From Bacteroides sp. (GTDB taxonomy: Bacteria; Bacteroidota; Bacteroidia; Bacteroidales; Muribaculaceae), in the NCBI GenBank assembly GCA_014803765.1, contig JAAVBC010000018.1, positions 1 to 49,378 of the forward strand: DNA of 49,378 bases. The letters are read 5' to 3'. The translations under genes were made by a program, and so were the position numbers. Shown piece after piece: positions 35,890 through 42,617 of this stretch. Every line of letters starts with the position of its first letter. Position 1 is the stretch's first letter. The notes under the pieces were generated by a model that did not search any database, had not been told where the DNA came from, and worked only from the letters and a program-made list of their open reading frames with translations.

Positions 35890-36519
35890 TTAATAAGTCT
35901 TAAGTTCTTTTTGGATAATATTGTACCACCAATCCCAAGAATAGCCGGCAGCCGGATGATACACCCATAGGACTCTTGCATCTTGACCATCGGAAAGGCG
36001 ATAGTAACCGTTTTTTACTTTGTAATCATCGATGATCAGTTCATCACCCTCGCGCCAACGTTCCCCTCCGGGCAGGAGGTCATACATGCGAGTCACTCCC
36101 CACACAATAATAAGTCCGGGCCGAAGCTCGTCGATTACCTCGAAGAAAGCATCTTCAGAATTGCGGAAGTCAGCCAATACGGGCGATTTGCGAGAGTTGT
36201 CCATGGCCTTCTGTATGTAGTTGTAGAATGCAACGGAATTCCAGATTTCTCTACTCTCATCGATCGTGGTTTTGTGATTGACAAGCGAACGTTCGAACTT
36301 TCGGAATGTTCTCGTCCATCCATCCGTATGACCGGCTATTAACAGTTCAATGCAATTGGAAGAGGTAAAGTCGGAGCATTCTTCAGCAATATCTATTTTT
36401 CCACAGTTTTCACATCCGCCACATAGATGCGCCTCACCAAGAACAAGAATTTTTTTGCCAAAAATGCCGCCGCTTTCATAATCCTTACCTATCCAAGGTT
36501 TGAAAAAGACGTTTCTCAC
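35890..36519 (-). CDS. UDG-superfamily-like protein of unknown function
   Basis: A 209-residue protein beginning KPWIGKDYESGGIFGKKILVLGEAH, with CGGCENCG just after, then an internal helical part, and ELRPGLIIVWGVTRMYDLLPGG. The layout resembles the uracil-DNA glycosylase-like fold in accessory genes (GESH-type motif, FYNY, VWG). Two CxxC-like cysteine pairs near residue 35 could bind metal. Activity is not shown. It overlaps nothing and is upstream of the lipoprotein gene. Confidence 0.65.
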   Translation of the reverse strand: MRNVFFKPWIGKDYESGGIFGKKILVLGEAHLCGGCENCGKIDIAEECSDFTSSNCIELLIAGHTDGWTRTFRKFERSLVNHKTTIDESREIWNSVAFYNYIQKAMDNSRKSPVLADFRNSEDAFFEVIDELRPGLIIVWGVTRMYDLLPGGERWREGDELIIDDYKVKNGYYRLSDGQDARVLWVYHPAAGYSWDWWYNIIQKELKTY

Positions 36520-37107
36520 TATTACAATAACGCCGCGGTCATCCCCTCGTTGGCGTAAGGTTAGAAATAGAAAAAGCGTAGGAATCTGTATCTGTTACCG
36601 TTCTTCTGTTAGAGGCTTCTCGCATTGCCTAATCGAAGTTGAACGGCAACTGCAGAAGCCCACGCTTGTATATGCAATCAATGCGTTCGGCTATATTTCT
36701 CCCGAAATATCGTGCCGAAAGCAAGATAATCACATATCCACGGGCATCTACCGTTGCTCAACTCTTGACTTCGATTGGAAATTTTGCGAGAATTTCTAAC
36801 AATCAAGAATCAGCGCGGATAAACGCTTTCTTATGTATTTTAACTACATCCCGCTCCGCTTCACCCCAGACCGGGGCTTCTGCGAGACGGTCTGTATTGC
36901 AAATTTAAATATATTTTCGAACTATTGCAAATTTTAATTGTGAATTTTCTCCGGCAGACCCACGATTTGCCATAGCCGAAGCGAGCGTAACGGTGAACTT
37001 CGGCACAGGTTCATCGGCAAGCACAGCGTCCACGTCGCTACGGTCGAAATACCATCATCCAAGGTAGCCTTTAAGAGAAATATGATATGCAGTATTAGAC
37101 ATGACAA
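36520..37107. other. Non-coding or decayed stretch
   Basis: Open frames here have no recognisable protein pattern and show stops on both strands at frequent intervals. The end part (about 36955-37060) has locally higher GC. It probably holds the lost 5' part of the AlbA-type gene and unknown debris. Confidence 0.5.
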
Positions 37108-37575
37108 ATGCTACAGAACCCCGGCAGTTTTCCTGTTTATTTGAAGATGGTTGGATTATCGTTGGTTTCCCAACCTCGAAATCCGAATATTTTACGTTTC
37201 TTCAAACTTGCAAAATTATCTGAAAATGGCGGTTACGGCATTGATAAGATAAATGAGTGGAAACAACTTACCGGAGGTGAGATGACAATCAACAGTAGCA
37301 TTACATATTCAGAGGTCAAATTTTTAATGCCAATTAACGCCAATCAACGCCAATCAACGCCAAATGGCGTTGAAAATGGGGCTAATAATGACGTTGAAAG
37401 TAAGATTTTGGCATTAATTGGCGCTGATAACAAAATCTCATTAAAGGAACTTGCTAATAAGATTGATGTCCCCGGGAGAACTCTTGACAGAATAATTACC
37501 ACGATGAAAAAGAAAGGTATAGTTAAACGAGTAGGTTCAGCCCGGAGTGGACATTGGGAAATAGTCAACCCATAG
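37108..37575 (+). pseudogene. 3' part of an AlbA-type/HATPase_c_4 putative DNA-binding regulator
   Basis: The 155 residues begin LQNPGSFPVYLKMVGLSLVSQPRNPNILRFFKLAKLSENGGYGIDKI, the usual C-terminal end of ~450-residue AlbA_2/HATPase_c_4 proteins. A linker and a winged-helix (ISLKELANKIDVPGRTLDRIITTMKKKGIVKRVG) follow. A TGA lies two codons before the ATG and no upstream part was found, so the gene is 5'-truncated. The linker contains a 10-bp tandem repeat. Confidence 0.7.
37329..37368. repeat. 10-bp tandem repeat in the linker of the AlbA-type fragment
   Basis: GCCAATTAAC, GCCAATCAAC, GCCAATCAAC and GCCAAATGGC follow one another. Since 10 is not a multiple of three, gain or loss of one unit shifts the frame. 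AACGCC/GGCGTT next to it forms a small palindrome. Confidence 0.85.
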
Positions 37576-37636
37576 CTCCTAAAGAGCTTTTCCTTTCGGA
37601 AAAGCCCTTGATGCAGAGGTGTTGGTGGGGTCATAT

Positions 37637-37700
37637 TCAGCGGAAAACGTTGCCGTATGCGCCAATCGTGTAAGATCAATTGAACTCGTGCGTCCCCCAA
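37637..37700 (-). pseudogene. Second decayed ArdA-like C-terminal fragment
   Basis: The minus strand reads EFN-stop-SYTIGAYGNVFR-stop, lining up with LFKWDYSMGADGNVFR of the fragment at 34612-34731. An in-frame stop shows it is not functional. The adjacent CCTTTCGG hairpin is shared too. Confidence 0.5.
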
Positions 37701-37903
37701 CAATACATTGAGTTCCAAATAAATGAGAGCGGAAGCACGAGCCGTGCGTCCCTACATTCGCTAAAACTTGGTGGGTACTGATTTCTACTCGCAAAAGGTA
37801 GTCAGGAGATCCGTGAAATCTGACAAAATCCGTGAGACGCAAGGCGCTGCCGAGCGTCAGTGTAATTCCTATTCAAAAGAATTAGTAGCTACCCTCAAAT
37901 AAT

Positions 37904-38080
37904 AAAATCCGTGAAATCCGTCAGCATCCGAGCAAAATGATCCGTGTGCAATTTAATCCATTCCAATCCCAAAGATACTAATGCGACAAGTACGCAATTA
38001 AATGCAGCAATGGGATTGTTTTTGGATTATGAGAACACGGATATTTTTACTCGGATGTTGACGGATTTTCACGGATTTTT
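37904..38080. repeat. Large imperfect palindrome rich in ATCCGTG motifs
   Basis: The left part (AAAATCCGTGAAATCCGTC at 37904) is repeated as inverted complement at about 38050-38080, with about 29 bp nearly identical and further pairing inward (ATCCGTGT, then CAATCCCA with TGGGATTG). Together the arms span ~180 bp. ATCCGTGA-type motifs also occur at 37809, 37827 and 38140. This looks like a MITE-like or dispersed repeat element. Confidence 0.7.
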
Positions 38081-38195
38081 AATGCCATGCTGGCAGTGGT
38101 TGGATTCACACTGACACTTGGCTTCGCCTCGTGTTTACGGGATCTCACGGATAAGACAAAGAAGGCATATCCGCCAACCGGAGTGGGGTATCCTG

Positions 38196-38310
38196 CTGTT
38201 ATATCGACGCTCGGTACTTGTTGGCGTTGAGACCTCCGGTTAGTCAACCCGCGAAAGCGGGTTGATGACGCGCTTATCAAGTCAGTATAATATTGAGTAG
38301 ATTGTTTTGA
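38196..38310. repeat. Direct repeat A flanking the XRE/membrane module
   Basis: It shares roughly 80% of bases by eye with 39446-39558, including CTCCGGTTAG, CAACCCGC, GCGGGTTGATGACGCGC and TAGATTGTTTT. It holds an AACCCGC-GAAA-GCGGGTT hairpin. Confidence 0.75.
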
Positions 38311-38376
38311 TGACTGAATTGGAATTGTAAAAAATTAGGTTCGCGCGGAATCGGCATGGGGCTTCACCCCTTATGC

Positions 38377-38577
38377 CTAATCCTCCTCTTCAAGTTCAAA
38401 AATGTCCTCTACCTTTTTTCCGAAATAGCGGGAGATTTTAATTGCTAATGGGGTGGAGGGCAGGAATTTCTTTTTCTCAATTGCTACGATTGTCTGCCGG
38501 CTTACGCCAACAGCATCAGCCAGTTCTTGTTGCGTGACGCCTTTTACAGCCCTTTCTATTTTAATTTTATTAATCAT
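38377..38577 (-). CDS. XRE-family helix-turn-helix regulator
   Basis: A 66-residue Cro/CI-type protein. The helix-turn-helix is TQQELADAVGVSRQTIVAIEKKK, followed by LPSTPLAIKISRYFGKKVEDIFELEEED. Size and pattern fit the YozG-like group that is coupled to small membrane proteins. It lies 6 bases after the membrane protein gene. It probably autoregulates the pair. Confidence 0.9.
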   Translation of the reverse strand: MINKIKIERAVKGVTQQELADAVGVSRQTIVAIEKKKFLPSTPLAIKISRYFGKKVEDIFELEEED

Positions 38578-38583
38578 AACCGA

Positions 38584-38991
38584 TTAGACTTCTTTTCCGT
38601 ATAAGATGTCATTGCGTTTTTTAAGCCCACAAAAAATTGCAACAAATAAAATAGGACACAATGCCATCATTACACAAAGATATAAAATAAAGTCCATTCC
38701 ATTAAATATAACGCAACCAAGAATGGCAAGGATCGCTATGATATAAAATGAATAAAGTAAGGAGACAAGCCTTGTTGCAGATGAGAACTCATCCTCTCTT
38801 TTCAATCGCGCACATACTATGCACACAGCTGAAAGAAGAATTGATATAAGACAACTGTCGATAAGAAGTGTCTCCTTCCAACCATTGACGTCACATATCC
38901 TCGAGATATACCAAATCCCTGCTACGATTCCATAGATTAAGAGAACCCATCCAACCGGACGACACCATTTTGGCAGCAATAAATATTTCAT
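38584..38991 (-). CDS. Small membrane protein paired with XRE regulator
   Basis: A 135-residue protein with four hydrophobic segments (about 12-30, 43-62, 75-95 and 100-125). No family was recognised beyond its pairing with a HTH regulator, which is a common Bacteroidota arrangement. It is the first gene of the pair and has its own promoter at 39129-39160. Function is unknown. Confidence 0.8.
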   Translation of the reverse strand: MKYLLLPKWCRPVGWVLLIYGIVAGIWYISRICDVNGWKETLLIDSCLISILLSAVCIVCARLKREDEFSSATRLVSLLYSFYIIAILAILGCVIFNGMDFILYLCVMMALCPILFVAIFCGLKKRNDILYGKEV

Positions 38992-39128
38992 AATACATAC
39001 TTGTTATGATTAACCTCCAATTAATACCATCATTGCGTCCAATAATTTTCTTAACTGAAAATCAACCGGGTTAAACAAATTATCTTAATTGCAGTGTGAA
39101 ACACCGACTCCGGAGTATTAAGATATTG

Positions 39129-39160
39129 CAAATGTAAATAATATTTTACATATAGACAAG
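39129..39160 (-). promoter_or_regulatory. Promoter of the membrane-protein/XRE pair
   Basis: On the minus strand CTTG (39157-39160), 20 bases, then TACATTTG (39129-39136). Confidence 0.55.
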
Positions 39161-39445
39161 TATTCTTTACAAAAAAATATCAGTTTCCAATATCCGGGGG
39201 GTTGGAAACAAAATAAATAAGTAGGTAATGAAAATTAATGTGTATCCACAACCCTTTGAATTTCAACTCAATGAGAGCGATTGCAGGAGTATTTTTCCCA
39301 AGCACTCTCCAGCCCCGCTTCCTGCACTAACCCGCGGGAGCGGGTTACATCACCGTTAACCGCGGGTTGAAGCCCATAGGGCTGAAACCTGCGGATTGTA
39401 ATCTGAAACAGTATCATCCAACCTGCGGGAGCGGGTTGCCTAACT

Positions 39446-39558
39446 GCTGTATCAGTGCTCAGTAGTTGTTGGCTTTGAGGCTTCCGGTTAGGCAACCCGC
39501 TTCCGCGGGTTGATGACGCGCCTATGAATTTAGTATAATGTTTACTAGATTGTTTTAA
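39446..39558. repeat. Direct repeat B flanking the XRE/membrane module
   Basis: The same sequence type and orientation as repeat A, 1.25 kb away. More AACCCGCGGGAGCGGGTT-type hairpins lie at 39327-39440, so this side is an extended repeat block. The gap 38992-39445 holds the promoter and otherwise no recognisable gene. Confidence 0.75.
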
Positions 39559-39582
39559 TTTTCAGTTCTCACTTATGAGCTT

Positions 39583-40275
39583 TTATTTTATTCTGAACCA
39601 ATAGCCGAGAGTAAACTGAAGGCACATGGAATTAGACGCATTGAAGTTATCACTCTTCCTGGATGCAAAAAGATTTCCAAGACCATAGTAGAACCGAACC
39701 TCGAGATTCAGCGAATGTCGACGATGAATGTCGAACTCCCCGCCTAACCCTGCACTGATTCCATAATCCACTCGCTGCGTCACCGGTTCGGTGTATTGTA
39801 ATGTATTATGATATTTCGGAAAGTCGGGCAAGGATTCCGCTTTTGACACATCAAAGTTTGAACTCGCGGAATCCGACAATCTAAAACCTATTTCCGGACC
39901 GACATTCGCAAAAAAGCGACCGCGTCTGCCAAAATATATATGGGCTAAAACGGGTATCTGGATATAGTTGAGCGTCCGCGAATAGGAATATGAAGTCTCT
40001 TCAAAACTCTCTTTCCAACCGCGTTGCACAAAATTAGCCTCCGCAATAAGTCCGAAATGGGATTCCTCAATATAACGGAATGTCACACCGAATAATGCTC
40101 CCGGCTTGAAAGTCTGAGGCACGGAGGGATTGAAAAACATTCTCGATATATCCGCACCACCCTTCACGCCTAAAGCTACATTAGATGAATAATGTGTCTG
40201 GGAATATGAACTTATGGATGATAGGGCAGTCGCGACCGAAGCCACTAACATGATCAAGCGATAGAAAAATCTCAT
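39583..40275 (-). CDS. Outer-membrane beta-barrel protein (PorT-like family)
   Basis: A 230-residue protein with a signal peptide (about 1-25). Alternating polar/hydrophobic strands (VALGVKGGADISRMFF, ALFGVTFRYIEESHFGLIAEANF, YGISAGLGGEFDIHRRHSLNLEVRFYYGLGNLF) and an aromatic C-terminus LQFTLGYWFRIK are typical of outer-membrane barrels. It follows the LysM gene by 34 bases and probably shares its transcript. Confidence 0.85.
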   Translation of the reverse strand: MRFFYRLIMLVASVATALSSISSYSQTHYSSNVALGVKGGADISRMFFNPSVPQTFKPGALFGVTFRYIEESHFGLIAEANFVQRGWKESFEETSYSYSRTLNYIQIPVLAHIYFGRRGRFFANVGPEIGFRLSDSASSNFDVSKAESLPDFPKYHNTLQYTEPVTQRVDYGISAGLGGEFDIHRRHSLNLEVRFYYGLGNLFASRKSDNFNASNSMCLQFTLGYWFRIK

Positions 40276-40309
40276 AATATAAAACTGCTGATTACTTACT
40301 TAAGACTGA

Positions 40310-42271
40310 TTATTTGCTTATCACTATCGCCTCGGGTTTATCGTAAGGCTGATATTCTACAATAAACACATTCTTATTCACAATTCCCCCCTCTGCATTC
40401 TCCCGGATGAGTCCGAAAGATGTCTGAAGTGATTTTTCGGATGCTTCAAGTTTCTCCAACCCACTTTCATCCGAGTCCAGAATCGCCGGACTGAGATTAG
40501 TAATAATGTCGTAAGCCGTTGCTGAATACACAGGATAGGATTTTAGAGGAGTATGACCGAACAACTCCTTATAATCTTCAATAAATGTTTTGCTTTCCCG
40601 GTCTTCAGCATTGAAATAAAAACGAGTCGGCAACTCTACATAGTTCATGCCGAAGAGTTCTTTCTGAGAGTCTGCAAAAGTAATCCAGTTAGGTCTTCCT
40701 ATTACTTTTATAGTATTCAGCGGATTTCGGTCTCTCATCACTGTCAGCTTCTCCAGCAGTAATTTTACGTCTTCTTTTTTGGATGGAGTCGCATATACGA
40801 CATAGTCATAGCCGGGATTTAGATCCTGCTCTGTCAATTCGGCTATTTCTATTTCTTCGGCTTCTATTTCACTTTTGGATGTCAAGGCTGAGATTATCCC
40901 TTCACCCATAGTGTCACCCTGCTCGAGACTGCCGGCGACTATTACGTGATACCCTTCAAATTTCTTTCCTAAATATTGGACCACAGCATCATTGAACAGA
41001 TTGCTTGGTGATTGAACCTGAATCACCTCCTTATTATCCGATGATGCTTCATCACGCGCTACAAATGAATTGACAAGCGGCACATTATTGCGGCTGCAAT
41101 ATGTCAGGAGATTATCCGGAACACTCTTACTTGCCGTAGTGATCACATAACTCGGTCCAAATGATTCAAGACTTTCAAGCATCTCATCTTCCGGCAACGA
41201 GCCGTCAATTATATTCATTCTTGTCTGGAAGGGCATATTCTTCATTCGGGAAGCAGCTAATAACGCCCCTCTTGAAAATTCCATATCCTTATTGGAATCC
41301 GCATCGCTGAGCACAATTGCAATGCTGATCTCCTGTGTCACTTCAATATTTTCGTCGGCAGAGATACCTTCATCTTCACCCTGATTATCTGCATTGTCAG
41401 TGACTGCGACAGTCTCAAGAACAGGGATCTTCACTATATCACCTTTATGCACCTTCGACATGCCGGGATTCGCCTCTTTCAACAAATCGGGACTTAATTC
41501 GTATTCTTCTGCTATGCTCTCCCAACTGTCGCCCCTTCTTGCTTTATAAGTCAGAAATTCACTCACGCTCTTTTGCATCAGATCAGAATTGTCTGCTTCC
41601 GGCTGAGATTTAACTTTGTCTACTTCAGATGTATTCTCCGGCAGATTACACTCTGCCATCTCCCCTGCATCTACGACCTCGATCTTTGGATATTGAGGAG
41701 CGACCTCTTTAATCAAAACCTTATCCCCCTCTTTCGGACGATCATTTGCGTAACGAGGGTTCAGACGAATAATTTCATCTATAGTAGTATTGCACTTGCG
41801 AGCTATTCCATAAAGACTTTCCGATTGCTTTACAATATAATATTCATTAGAGTCCTGAACATTATCTGCAACTGAGGCTGCCACATCCTTTACCTGAACG
41901 ATGCTGTCGCCTTCATCCGTCTTTGCAACACTCCGACTATCAGTAGCATCCGGGCTGACTGATTTGTCGGCGGGAGATACATCAATCCCTTCGACTCTTT
42001 TCAGGTCCGCCGATTCCTCCGCAGGATAATATAAGAGTGTGCCATTAGACAACGGAAGCATTACATCCTTATTATTCTTCTCCAATACAGCAAGATCCCA
42101 ACCGAAATTCTTGGCGATTCCCGCAAGAGACTCCCCCTTCTTAGCCTCGTAATAATAGAAGGTCTTTTTCAGAAGTTTCACTTTTGGAAGATTTACTTCT
42201 CCCGCTGCATTAAACGCCGACATCAAGCCGCCGGATAGCAAAAGGAGGAGAGGAAAATATCTTTTATTCAT
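40310..42271 (-). CDS. LysM-repeat protein with periplasmic-binding-like C-terminal domain
   Basis: A 653-residue exported protein with a signal peptide (about 1-24). Three LysM repeats are seen: FYYYEAKKGESLAGIAKNFG (about 38-80), YYIVKQSESLYGIARKCN (about 145-190) and YKARRGDSWESIAEEYE (about 240-285). An acidic linker follows, then a domain from about 315 resembling periplasmic-binding proteins (IAIVLSDADSNKDMEFSRGALLAA, GPSYVITTASK). It probably binds peptidoglycan in the periplasm. A minus-strand TATCTTTG at 42329-42336 is the likely -7 element. Confidence 0.88.
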   Translation of the reverse strand: MNKRYFPLLLLLSGGLMSAFNAAGEVNLPKVKLLKKTFYYYEAKKGESLAGIAKNFGWDLAVLEKNNKDVMLPLSNGTLLYYPAEESADLKRVEGIDVSPADKSVSPDATDSRSVAKTDEGDSIVQVKDVAASVADNVQDSNEYYIVKQSESLYGIARKCNTTIDEIIRLNPRYANDRPKEGDKVLIKEVAPQYPKIEVVDAGEMAECNLPENTSEVDKVKSQPEADNSDLMQKSVSEFLTYKARRGDSWESIAEEYELSPDLLKEANPGMSKVHKGDIVKIPVLETVAVTDNADNQGEDEGISADENIEVTQEISIAIVLSDADSNKDMEFSRGALLAASRMKNMPFQTRMNIIDGSLPEDEMLESLESFGPSYVITTASKSVPDNLLTYCSRNNVPLVNSFVARDEASSDNKEVIQVQSPSNLFNDAVVQYLGKKFEGYHVIVAGSLEQGDTMGEGIISALTSKSEIEAEEIEIAELTEQDLNPGYDYVVYATPSKKEDVKLLLEKLTVMRDRNPLNTIKVIGRPNWITFADSQKELFGMNYVELPTRFYFNAEDRESKTFIEDYKELFGHTPLKSYPVYSATAYDIITNLSPAILDSDESGLEKLEASEKSLQTSFGLIRENAEGGIVNKNVFIVEYQPYDKPEAIVISK

Positions 42272-42328
42272 GGATGCTTTAAGTTTTATTTAACAAATGC
42301 AATCAATTAGTCTTACTTATTAACTTGC

Positions 42329-42336
42329 AAAGATAC
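42329..42336 (-). promoter_or_regulatory. -7 element of the LysM-OMP operon
   Basis: TATCTTTG on the minus strand 58 bases upstream of the LysM gene; no -33 box seen. Confidence 0.45.
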
Positions 42337-42434
42337 ACAAAAAATTTAACTTTATCGCAGTTCCTCCTTTCTTCATATTTCTTAATCCGGTATTTTACAA
42401 AAAAATCATCTTTTATAATTATTTCACTCTCAAA

Positions 42435-42467
42435 TTTAGGCTATATGAATAGAATTGATTAAATTTG
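42435..42467 (+). promoter_or_regulatory. Promoter of ppdK
   Basis: TTTA (42435-42438), 21 bases, then TAAATTTG (42460-42467), a near match to the consensus. Confidence 0.55.
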
Positions 42468-42477
42468 CATTTGCTCA

Positions 42478-42564
42478 AAGTGTGCAGACACTTCGCTGTG
42501 CTTATTTCTTTAAATAAGCTCGCGTGACGAGCCTTTCTCTCCAGCGTGCCGGCTCAGGAGAAAG
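42478..42564 (+). promoter_or_regulatory. Multi-hairpin leader of ppdK
   Basis: Four stems follow in sequence: AAGTGT-GCAG-ACACTT (42478-42493), CTTATTT-CTTT-AAATAAG (42501-42518), GCTCG-CGTGA-CGAGC (42518-42532) and CTTTCTCTCC with GGAGAAAG (42533-42564). They occupy the ~150-base leader between the promoter and the ppdK ATG. Confidence 0.55.
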
Positions 42565-42617
42565 CCCACAAGGACAATTCTAAGAATTCAACTTAAATCT
42601 TTATAATATATATTTAA

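Noticed and set aside
36500..36908. Plus-strand ORFs of 89-99 residues
   Set aside because: No start context, no recognisable motif and low-complexity composition. They overlap the 5' end of the UDG-like gene on the other strand.
37579..37842. Minus-strand 87-residue ORF near the second ArdA-like fragment
   Set aside because: The ArdA-like reading is in a different frame with an in-frame stop, and this ORF has no recognisable content.
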